A stretch of DNA of 64,000 bases from Ascarosepion bandense (taxonomy: Eukaryota > Mollusca > Cephalopoda > Sepiida > Sepiidae), in NCBI GenBank assembly GCA_037127315.1, contig JBBBDQ010001156.1, forward strand, positions 15,001-79,000, given 5' to 3'. Below the pieces are notes generated by a model, which was given only the letters and a program-made list of their open reading frames with translations, was not told the DNA's origin and did not search any database. The first letter of the stretch is position 1; every line of letters begins with the position of its first letter. Shown piece after piece: positions 55,338-64,000 of this stretch. The position numbers were made by a program, and so were the translations under genes.

Positions 55338-55582
55338 TTTTATCTATAATGCTGAACGTGTTAAAATTCAGCTTTTTAACAAGAAAAAAATCTGTTGATT
55401 TTAACAATTTCTGCCATGTAATGCCCTATTATGACATAGTTAAAATTTGTATTTAAATAGATTGTATATATTTTCTAGTTGAATTATTCACCTATGCTAT
55501 GAACGATCCATTATTGTACATAATTAAGTTACGATAAAAGTTGTAATTTATATGAATACTACCTTATGAAAATTGACGTATA
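55338..55582. repeat. ~250 bp dispersed repeat DR2, copy 1
   Basis: TTTTTATCTATAATGCTGAA to TATGAAAATTGACGTATA. Highly similar to 57572-57827. Confidence 0.85.
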
Positions 55583-56545
55583 TTTGAGTGATAGACGTGT
55601 TATAGATTCATAGGGTCCCACGAGACTTGCATCGGCCCTGGTTAATTATATGTGAGATTCTTTAAGATATTTTTAACAAAAATAAGTAATTTCTGATTAA
55701 CTGATACCAAATAAGTAACTCCTTTCTTTGTAATACGAATATTTCTGCTGAATGATGCCTTCGTAGTAGTAACTTTAATATCATTAATAAATGTTATAAC
55801 ATTTACTACCATTCGAGTAGCAGAATAAGTAGTTCAAATACTGCTCATGTTTTACTAACAATAGTACAGCAACTTACAACAGCAGTAGCGACTCACTAGA
55901 TAGAATATATTAACAACCCATTCTCGCAGAATAGTACTAAAGATATAGGTAGAACCATAATTATGTCCTTGTGTTGCACCAAGCTAAACTTAGGAAATAT
56001 TATTTTTGACCTGATTTGTTGGTTAGGCTGTTGTGCAGTTTCCAAATGGTTACGGAATCGGGGTTTAAACCTAGGTAAAAGTGGGGATTTTGAATGCGGA
56101 TTTTTCTACTGAGTTTACTAACGGAACACAGTTGTTCAGAACGATTTACTTATTATTTATACGTTAACAATTATCCTCATCTTTGTTGTTACTATTAGAC
56201 CCATATGACTGCCGGTCTTCAGCAATAGTTTGTGGGTCAGGGCAAACTTCAAAGAATTTCTAAAGAGTCAGCGCTTTAGGAAGGCTCTGAAGATCTCCTT
56301 AATGGTCTTAGCATAGAAATAAATACGATTTGCTAGCCTTTCAAATAGAACGAAAGCGAAATGACAGCAGTAACCGTAGAGCGAAAGCGAAAATTTTGTA
56401 GGGTAGTCAAGCGGGACAAGCAGCAGATGCAGTTTGATTAGAAAGTAGATTAGGTTTAAAACTTCAAGTTATACACTTAGGATTGTCCCACGGGAAAGCA
56501 GTATATTAAAGCGTTGTTTTGTGAATTTGGTGGCATAATAATCGT
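55583..56545. other. unassigned sequence
   Basis: No gene or repeat recognised. Confidence 0.4.
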
Positions 56546-56546
56546 C

Positions 56547-56846
56547 TGATGTACATTGGGGTGCAATGAATATTGGCTCAGAACGAGAAGTCGGAGAGCC
56601 AAATTCGAATTCCAGTTGAATACATTACGTTCACTTAGGCACAAACATCCTTAGGAAAGATATGAATCCGTCGTTTCTCCTTCCATCTATGGGTTAAATA
56701 GCAGAATGGGTTCTATTGCATTGTCTGGCAGCCAGTCTATTGCAGAAAATAATGGCACCTACTACGAAGAAATCTTCGGACCAGTTAGTCATGTCTCTTT
56801 CGGGACATGATCGCCCAAGCGTTTCTTAAGTATGGCACTTGACTGA
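56547..56846 (+). repeat. SINE S1 copy
   Basis: ATGTACATTGGGGTGCAATG, AATTCGAATTCCAGTTGAAT, GGCAGCCAGTCTATTGCAGA, GGGACATGATCGCCCAAGCG and TATGGCACTTGACTGA. Diverged but complete. Confidence 0.87.
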
Positions 56847-57138
56847 ATTTTATCTTCAATTCATTTGTTGAAAGTGGAAACGGGACGAGAAGGTAGACAT
56901 GATATCGCTACTCATTGTCAGCGGGAAAAAAGAACATTTTAACCTGTCGATTGATTAGATGGTTCAGTTCGCAATCTTTAAGGGTTACCCAAATCAACAA
57001 GTATCTGATTATTATATATTAAAACCAAAGACAATGACGATAGTCCGTATGTATATAATCAAATGCTCTTCTTCCCTGATATTTAGGTAGAAACTGTTAC
57101 TTTCTGTTCATTTAGCTTTCTACAATGTTTCGCTAGAC

Positions 57139-57351
57139 ATGGCAAATATCGACAGAGGTGTTGTTTGCAGTAGCGACGTCGGTATTAGTAGTATCAATAG
57201 TCCTACTGCAATGGTAAAAAACAGTAAATTTAAAAGCTGCAAGTGTAAAACTTGTTCAGTCATCCTGTCGAACTTTAACAAAATACAACATACCGATAGA
57301 TTATCAGTTACTAAGAAAATTGAATTACTGATTTCTAAGGGGGAAGCGTAA
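57139..57351 (+). CDS. possible exon, 70 codons, unknown product
   Basis: The frame starts with ATG in the context AGACATGG and runs 70 codons. It is not low complexity and has a basic, Cys-bearing stretch KSCKCKTCSVILSNFNKIQ. The stop TAA lies inside GGAAGCGTAAGC, which would make a good splice donor (GC|GTAAGC) if the exon ended there. A pyrimidine-rich TTACTTTCTGTTCATTTAG just upstream could be an acceptor. No family recognised; chance is possible. It lies 60-100 bp upstream of the zinc-finger relic. Confidence 0.25.
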   Translation: MANIDRGVVCSSDVGISSINSPTAMVKNSKFKSCKCKTCSVILSNFNKIQHTDRLSVTKKIELLISKGEA

Positions 57352-57409
57352 GCAGTCTTGTTGCTTTTGATTCATAAATGTGTCGCTTTTTCGGCTACGG
57401 TATTTCTTA

Positions 57410-58262
57410 TTTCATTCGGTCGCAGATCTATGCTGAAGCATGCAAGTATTGCAAGCGTGATCTATCGTAAGTGAACACGTTTGAATTTCAACAAAGAAAC
57501 ACGGGACGATTATACTTTTTGGGGACAAATCCACACGGAACAACTTTAACATCAACGAACAAAATCTACTATTTTTATCTATAATGCTGAATATGTTAAA
57601 ATTCAGCTTTTTAACAAGAAAAAAAAATATGTTGATGTTAAAAATTGCCGCCATTTAATGCCCTATTATGACATAGTTAAAATTTGTATTTAAATAGATT
57701 GTATATATTTTCAATTTTTCTAGTTGAATTATTCACCTATGCCACTAACGATCCATTATTGTACATAATTAAGTTACAATAACAGTTGTATTTTATATGA
57801 ATACTACCTTATGAAAATTGACGTATAGTAGAATCCACACGGAAGACCCTTATCATAAACGAACACGTTTGAGTTTTAAAAGAAACAAACCAGGACGAAC
57901 ATGGGGGTAGGAAAATTACACAGAGAGCCCCCTTATCGCTACTGAATACTTTTGTATTAAAACATGAACGGACCGGAACGATCATACTCTTCAGCCAAAG
58001 AATACACACACGGTGAAACCTTATCGTCACTGAACACGTTGGAGTTTAAAAGAGACGTAACGGCATGATTTTACTTTTTGGGGACAAATCCACACAGGAC
58101 AAGATTATCGTAACTGAACACGTTTCAGTTTCAAAAGGGACAGACCGAGACGATCATACGCTTTGGGGGACAAATTCTCACAGGACAGCCTTATCGTCAC
58201 TGAACATGTTTAAAAATAGAGGGTAGGGGATGATAATTCTTTTTGAGAGACAAATCTACTGT
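57410..58262 (+). pseudogene. Decayed C2H2 zinc-finger array
   Basis: A unit containing CCTTATCG, CTGAACACGTT, GATCATAC and GGGGACAAAT followed by CACAC recurs. Its CCTTATC anchors lie at 57848, 57931, 58019, about 58103 and 58189 (spacing 83-88 bp, mean near 84, the length of one C2H2 finger). The junction reads as degraded H-T-G-E-x-P-Y-R and the ATCATAC...CAAATCCACAC part as H-x(n)-H. Frameshifts remove the cysteines and no frame spans the array. The DR2 repeat interrupts it. Confidence 0.6.
57572..57827. repeat. ~250 bp dispersed repeat DR2, copy 2
   Basis: Same as 55338-55582, inserted in the zinc-finger relic; about 10 bp longer through small indels (for example the extra CAATTTTT near 57712). 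Confidence 0.85.
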
Positions 58263-58377
58263 TACTATTTTAAGAAAAACACATTATAAACTGAAGATCG
58301 TGTAATATTTATCATAAAAATATAAACATATCTTTAATAATCTATCCAAATCATTTGGTTTAATACTCATTTTATTT

Positions 58378-58978
58378 TATCCTTGCCTGGATAGTAATTC
58401 TGACCAATTAGACAATCTTTCTTACCAGAATCTATCTCACATATTTATTTTGTCCGCTTTTCGTCCTTGCTTTGAATATTGCTGCTGCATATGATACGAT
58501 GCTCCTGATCCAAAGGATCTGCAATATTATTGGTACTGATCTAGCGTCTCGGCTTTAGTCACTTTCCTACCGCTGTAAGTTAGCTTACTTGTGACTTTTC
58601 TATCAATACTGTCATGGTAATTGTTCGGATGATCTTACCGCTATGGTATTATGAATTTAAGCGCAGTACTAGATTGGCGGGAAGGTCTCATTAATACACA
58701 GTTGAATTAGCTATATGTAACCGTAAATTCTATGCAAAAAGTTTCTTTTCTAGCACTTCGCACTTGTGGAACTCTTTTCCGGCTCCATGCTTTTCAGCCA
58801 ACTTTGATCTTCAAAAAATTTAAGTGGAACGTCAATCGTTATCGGCTACCTTGATTACTATTCTATTGTTCTCGCTCCTTAATAATAATTCTCTTTTTTC
58901 GTATTCTTTCAAACATTGTAATCCCTTGTGTTTTCGTGGCTTTACTGCATAGCATAGATTGACATGATTAAAAAAATT
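58378..58978 (+). pseudogene. CR1/Jockey-type LINE copy
   Basis: CTTACCAGAATCTATCTCAC, GCTTTGAATATTGCTGCTGC, GGTACTGATCTAGCG, TTGTGGAACTCTTTTCCGGC and a tail decayed to GCATAGATTGACATGATTAA. Confidence 0.77.
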
Positions 58979-59400
58979 AAACAATGACTTGCATAAAATC
59001 TGGTATGTTGAAAAATGATGATATTTTACTAGTTTTTGTTAATGTCGAATGAAGCCTGCCGCCGATTAACTTAAAGAATTAATATTGAATAATGCGCCTC
59101 CGATAAAACCCTCGAAAGGATTTTATTGTTTACAGGTCATTTGAAGAATTGACAGCTCTGATTATAGAGAATATGTGAAAAGACTTTAATGAAAATTTGA
59201 AGAGCTCTGATTACTTTAATGAAACTTCGAAAGAACTTTATTTTTAATTGAAGATTGAAAGCTCTAATATTTTTAAACGAACCCCTTTCCCTTGTAAACT
59301 GGTATTCCGACTATTCAAATTGTATTTTCTGCTTTTGTAGTTTATTTTTTTTTTATAAAGCCTTTCTTCGTAACTCTCCAGGAGTCTTCGAACTCTTTCA
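58979..59400. other. unassigned AT-rich sequence
   Basis: A passage with GAAAGGATTTTATT/GAAAAGACTTTAAT-like units repeats loosely at 59115-59260. No gene. Confidence 0.4.
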
Positions 59401-59404
59401 GGTA

Positions 59405-59695
59405 TTTACTTTTGTTTTTTGGTGCCGTACAAGTGTACACAAGTGTCCGGTCTGGATCTGGTAGAAATACGGCTACCAGGTTTACACAACGTGACTTTCT
59501 GAGAACAAATCACAGCGTGGGCAGTAAGTCCTTTGTTGGAATCGACGTCTTGAGGACCAGCTACTGTGGCGAAATCATCACGATCAGCGGTCCGAAAGCG
59601 TCGACATAATTGGTACCGTTTTGACATCACCGCAGCAGGCTCCGTTCCCGATCCAGCGAACCAACCAACCAACCAGCCGGCCGGCCGGGTAAACG
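59405..59695. other. GC-rich island with overlapping short frames
   Basis: Clearly GC-richer than its surroundings. Frames of 65 codons (plus, 59412-59609) and 88 codons (minus, 59406-59672) overlap, and neither is recognised. It ends in tetranucleotide tracts (ACCA)n and (GCCG)n at 59660-59690. Confidence 0.35.
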
Positions 59696-60640
59696 TATTA
59701 CATCTTAGTTGGTGAGGATCTGCTTCTCTACTATATCAACATTCATACTGTTTTCTCACCTGGGTTCAGTCATTGATCTCTGGTAGGGATATATATTATA
59801 ACCACAACTGGGCTTGCCAAAAATAATTATTCTCCTTCTGTCGACCTTAAACGCCAAAGGAGTCTTTTGGGCTCCAACATTCTCTGCGAATTGTTTCTTG
59901 GTGTGCTAATTATGTCTTGGGCGTTTCCTAATTGTAATAGAATAATATACAATTGTAATGAGTTAGGTTGATATCCACTTCATAACATAGCGGCAGCGTA
60001 CACAGTGGATTAAAATAAGATGATGTTTTCCTCCATGACTACGCATCCCACACAGAACAAAAATAACACGAAAATTATTTGAACTCAGGTGATTCATTTA
60101 ACCAACGGCCATTGATCTTCTGACCTTCCATTAATTGATTATTACCGTCATACGATCTTTGAAATAAGCATTCATGGTGAAAACTTCCTCTAATGAAAAT
60201 CAGTTCGTTGAGATTATTTTTTCACATTAAAACCTACAGAATTCTACTCAAAAGTTATCGAAGAGCTACCCGATGTAATGAATATGCATACACCTTGGTT
60301 TCCCCCTCACAGTAATATGATTGGCTGGTGTCATCCATGAATACAGACTAAGGCGTGGACTACGCCTATTGGAACGCCTATTGAGTACTCCTATTGCATA
60401 AGCCTACGCCTAAGCATGCTGCATACGACTACCACGAGTACCAGTTCAATACGGCTACTTGTAGGATTTTTCTATGTAGTTCTATTTGCCAAAACCACAT
60501 AGCTACTTCGAATAATATATATAGCCCTTTCCGGGACATATCACTGCATGGTAAGGAGAAAAAATGACTGTAAATAACTGTGAATATATAATTGAATAAA
60601 ATGTAATTGTACTTTATTTGTGAAGCCTTCATCTGTTCAT
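59696..60640. other. unassigned sequence
   Basis: ACGCCTATTG/TGCCTATTG-like units recur at 60362-60410. No gene seen. Confidence 0.4.
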
Positions 60641-60644
60641 CTCC

Positions 60645-61305
60645 TGTGTTTAATATAGCATGTCCTGCACATATATAAATCTACCATCCGCCTGTGTATT
60701 GAATACTGCTGCCACATCTTTGTCGAGTACCCCTGCTATTCAACTCGGGGTTCGTGACAAAATCCCACGGAGAATCTGTAATGTTATCGATACCGATTTG
60801 GCAGCTCGGCTGCAGTCACTATCTCACCGGCGTGACATGACTTCCCTGTGCCTCTTCTATAAATACTATCACAGCTTCTGCTTCAATAAACTTAGATCAC
60901 TGGTGACCCCTAAATATGAATTTAAACGAGCTTCTAGATTAGCAATTATGTCTCGCCCTTTTACTGAGAAACCGATAAAATGTGACCGCACTTTCTACTT
61001 TAACAGCTTCTTTTCGCGCACTTCCCACATGTGGAATTCCCTTCCATATACTTGATTCTCCGACAGCTACAATCTCCAGGAATTTAAATGTAAGGTCAAT
61101 AGACATCTCCTATCTCACTAATTCGCATCCATTCTCTCAAGCCCTTTTTTTCATCTACTCCACTTCCATTATCGGTATTGTCATCCGTCTATTACCCTCC
61201 TCGTGACATTTCCTATAACTAAATCCTGTTTCTCATCACTTTCCCCTATGTAACCCCCTGCGCAACAGTGGCAGTAGAATACCTTGTTTGGGGTGAAATG
61301 ATTAA
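60645..61305 (+). pseudogene. CR1/Jockey-type LINE copy
   Basis: The frame at 60660-61055 has TDLAARLQSLSHRRDMTSLC, LFYKYYHSFCFNKLRSLV and FYFNSFFSRTSHMWNSLPYT. A 3' UTR follows, then the tail CCCCCTGCGCAACAGTGGCA, GTTTGGGGTGAAATGATTAA. Very similar to 5665-6309 through the 3' UTR. Confidence 0.88.
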
Positions 61306-61314
61306 AACAAATGT

Positions 61315-61545
61315 GAGTGTTAAATTCTTCAAGCTTTTTTTTACATTATTCGTCGAAGAAATGTCAGCACTCTCTTTCTGATCTCAAGAATTATTTCCTT
61401 TTAATTCGTATTTTCCCTTATTGTTCACGTGTTCTGTCAATAGTATTCTTAGAATTCCTCATTAAGACCACGTCTTTGTCGCTTCAAGATTCTTCCAAAA
61501 CTAGAAGAAATCTGTTCCGTATTCTCTGTCATATAGAAATATATT
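61315..61545 (-). pseudogene. RTE-type LINE fragment
   Basis: AAATTCTTCAAGC, GAAATGTCAGCACTCTCTTT and GTATTCTCTGTCATATAGAA match reversed RTE segments (compare 47285-47490). Joined directly to the LINE tail before it. 61546-62280 after it is unassigned. Confidence 0.6.
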
Positions 61546-62284
61546 TAATACCTTTCCTCTAATACAGGTAAACTAAACGATTAAAGATCACATCAGAATA
61601 GGTTTTTGGCTATCATTAAAATGCTACTTTACGATTATTATTTTCTTTCTAAATCTGGGCATATCTGAATATTTTGAAAGCGTCTCGCTATTAACAAAAC
61701 TTTGAGGACCATATAATCAATATACACTCAAGATCAATAAGCGAAACATATTTTGAAATAAAATTTCCACGCGATTTGTTGACTATGTGCTCAGGGCTAA
61801 AAAGATGAACCTAAACACGTGTAAGGTTAGTGTACGGATGGGATTTATAACAAAGACGTTGTTTTAAAGCGTCGTGATGTCTGAGAATTAATGAGAGATT
61901 ATATACAAAAACGGGCGCTTATTATTGCATTTAATTTTCTACCGTAATAAACCCAAATACATTCCATTGTTGCAGTCGGCAATACCATTTTTTAAATAAA
62001 AAAGCAGATAAAATATAAAACAAATAAAATAAAAAATCAAAGTATAAAAACAATATTAATGTATGTAAGTATCAATTCCACTAAAAACTCTAGATATGTG
62101 TGTATGCGTTTGCATGGATTTGTGTAGTTAGCGGCTTTTATATATACTTACACACACCTGTACAATAATAATGGCTGGCCACTCGTATTCGAGTCGAGGA
62201 TACCTGTCTCCTGAGTTGGCTAGCTAATCCTTGTTGCAGACACTTGTTCAGATACACTTGTGCTTTTTCAACATTCAAATACTG

Positions 62285-62652
62285 CAACTATACTGAGCGG
62301 ATTTTAGTTATAATTTCTGGGCCAGAGCGTGCTAATTAGCATGGTCATCAGTCTGATCAACAAGGCCAGGACGCTCAAACCCTCGGTCACAGTGACTTGT
62401 GACAGCCGAGTTAGCACAAACATAGACGACTTCTCAAAGGGAGATGTCGATAGTTGTGCTGGCTCGGTTGACGCAAGACTTCTCTCATAAGTGTTGTGTC
62501 AACACGTTTTCAGGCATTTTTCAAAGGCGCCCTAGGCTGGGATCGCCCTCCTTCAGACCGATAACATCAAGAAGATATTTTCCTGACAAATCGACCATGG
62601 TGAGATCCGAACCCGAGGATCATGATCAGAAACGAACATCTTAAACACTCGG

Positions 62653-62655
<3 letters not shown>
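62285..62655 (-). repeat. SINE with tRNA Ser/Leu-like head
   Basis: On the minus strand TGGCCGAGTGTTTAAGATG (A box) and GGGTTCGGATCTC (B box, plus strand 62602-62614) are as in type II tRNAs. The body has blocks TCGGTCACAGTGACTTGTGA and CTTCAGACCGATAACATCAA, shared with 11020-11391. Confidence 0.72.

Positions 62656-62731
<76 letters not shown>
62656..62731. repeat. CA/TA microsatellite
   Basis: (CA)n then (TA)n. Confidence 0.95.
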
Positions 62732-62734
<3 letters not shown>

Positions 62735-62909
62735 GAAAATTTTCAAAATTCAAAGATGTCGGATGTACATTTCGAAAGAGGATCTCTAATAGAGATTCTA
62801 CGTCACGTCAGCGACATTGTTTTTTCCAAATGGCGAAGTCTCTGGGGTAGAGTGTGGAGGGGTTTTAGGTTATCAACGGTCACAAAGTAGAAAAGGACAG
62901 AGCTGGTAG

Positions 62910-62961
<52 letters not shown>

Positions 62962-63050
62962 AGGATTAATTCAAAGATGTTGAGTGGCCATTTCGACATG
63001 AAGATCCCCACGGGGGACGACACATCACCTCAGCAACAGAAAATACCTTT
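62735..63050 (+). repeat. two related copies of a short repeat around a TA array
   Basis: TTCAAAGATGTCGGATGTAC (62750) and TTCAAAGATGTTGAGTGGCC (62971) start similar 80 bp passages (TTTCGA, AGATC, ACGTCA/ACATCA, CAGCGACA/CAGCAACA). A TA array (62912-62955) separates them. Confidence 0.6.
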
Positions 63051-63056
63051 CAGAAA

Positions 63057-63059
<3 letters not shown>

Positions 63060-63101
<42 letters not shown>

Positions 63102-63360
63102 TAGGATGTGGTTCCCGGCTTTCTCTTTTCCAATCTTTTCACTCTTTTATTTATTTATTTTTTCTTCAATTGGAGTAGATAGACTAATCTATCCCCCGGT
63201 TCACACTCCACCCACATCTATTGAACAGGTGAAGAGGCTCATCCCTTGTTTCCTGTTTAGGATGTGGTTTCCGGTTTTCTCTTTTCCAGTCTTTTCACTC
63301 TTACGTAGCCCCCTGCGCATCAGTGGCGTTTTCGCCTTGCTTGGAGTGATATGATTAAAA
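63060..63360 (+). pseudogene. CR1/Jockey-type LINE 3' end with tandem unit
   Basis: After a TA tract (63060-63098) come about one and a half of the 146 bp units (TTTAGGATGTGGTTCCCGGC, AATTGGAGTAGATAGACTAA, GAACAGGTGAAGAGGC). The LINE tail CTGCGCATCAGTGGCG, CTTGGAGTGATATGATTAAA follows. Confidence 0.85.
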
Positions 63361-63365
63361 AAAAA

Positions 63366-63424
<59 letters not shown>
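63366..63424. repeat. TA microsatellite
   Basis: Pure TA after the LINE A-tail. Confidence 0.95.
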
Positions 63425-63427
<3 letters not shown>

Positions 63428-63519
63428 AAGAAAGTGACAGAACATGTAGATTTTAAACCCACTGTTCAAGCATTTAATTTTATAAAGTGTGCTCGACAGA
63501 AAGTAGAGCTTTATACTGT

Positions 63520-63650
63520 CATGGTTGTTACAATGGTTTATAAAAGCATAGTATCACTACAAAAAAATTCTCGCTCCTCTTCGGGAGATTTGTGGAACTG
63601 AAAAATATGTCACCCGAAGAGGAGCGAGTGTGCTCCGAAGCATGGTGGGA
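63520..63650. repeat. dispersed repeat with perfect 16 bp stem
   Basis: CTCGCTCCTCTTCGGG (63570-63585) is the exact complement of CCCGAAGAGGAGCGAG (63613-63628), loop 27 bp. Shared in part with 50691-50805. Confidence 0.75.
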
Positions 63651-63942
63651 TAAAAAGAGAGTGGAAGGGTGAGAAAATATGGTTAAAATAATTGTTTAAC
63701 ATTTTTATTGTATTATTCCAGTTTTCAAAAAGATGTGGTTAGAATTAGATGTGAGGCAGAATTGTCCGAAGTTCATGTTTTGATAGGATTTAGGTAAAAG
63801 TTATTTTATTATTAACAAAAAAATGATACAGATAATATTATGTGTACGAAACTACACCGCATTGAAACACTTCCACATTCTCTATCACGGATAATGAACA
63901 CTTTCTCTCATAAATATACGATATCTTAAAAATTAGTTTTAT

Positions 63943-63983
<41 letters not shown>

Positions 63984-64000
63984 TTGAAGATATGGATGAG
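63651..64000. other. unassigned AT-rich sequence with TA array
   Basis: TA array at 63944-63980. Nothing else recognised. Confidence 0.45.

Overview
The window looks like non-coding DNA from a large, repeat-rich animal genome. The best fit is a coleoid cephalopod, probably an octopus. The grounds are the composition (AT-rich, with dozens of long TA, CA/GT and TTC microsatellites), the dense tRNA-derived SINE remnants, the two recurrent non-LTR retrotransposon families and a decayed C2H2 zinc-finger array. The taxon is an inference from repeat style; no host gene here settles it. I find no intact protein-coding gene, no functional RNA gene and no CRISPR or bacterial-type operon. Nearly every open frame lies in a microsatellite or a transposon relic.

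The repeats fall into several systems. (1) RTE-like LINEs: about ten 5'-truncated copies, including 16595-17740 (RT motifs visible) and 33968-34388, which is nearly identical to it. The 3' tail is (GAA)n, and at 7387-8176 the tail of one copy adjoins about 790 bp of TTC microsatellite. (2) A CR1/Jockey-type LINE: about 15 copies that keep the C-terminal end of the reverse transcriptase and a characteristic 3' end. A stretch of its 3' region has been amplified into an alternating tandem array at 26629-27345. (3) SINEs: a common tRNA-derived family (S1), a composite family whose 5' module is a degenerate 5S rRNA joined to a tRNA-like module (S2), a TA-tailed tRNA-like family (S3) and tRNA Ser/Leu-like copies. 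(4) DNA elements: three non-autonomous Helitrons with TC...CTAG ends, two Tc1/mariner transposase pseudogenes, a TTAA-flanked piggyBac-type MITE, TA-flanked MITEs and foldback elements.

Layout: 1-6300 has microsatellites, MITEs, a mariner relic and one LINE; 6300-9050 has TTC repeats and an RTE tail; 9330-12450 has foldback elements and SINEs; 12900-20930 has LINE and RTE copies; 21900-31560 has SINEs, dispersed repeats, Helitron A, tandem arrays, the piggyBac MITE and a LINE cluster; 32290-36830 has LINEs, RTE and Helitron B; 36830-40600 is mostly unassigned; 40680-43000 is a SINE cluster plus Helitron C; 43240-43455 is a perfect tandem duplication; 44880-46550 is rich in TA arrays; 47090-48720 is an RTE broken by nested insertions; 52500-54400 has microsatellites, an inverted repeat, the 5S-SINE and mariner; 57410-58262 is the zinc-finger relic; 58380-64000 has LINEs, SINEs and microsatellites.

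The most interesting feature is the recurrent 5S rRNA/tRNA composite SINE, five copies with the 5S module in 64 kb. Next are the alternating-unit array, the MITE with an internal record of its empty site, and a set of short motifs resembling a hammerhead core. Boundaries given for old repeats are estimates made by eye.
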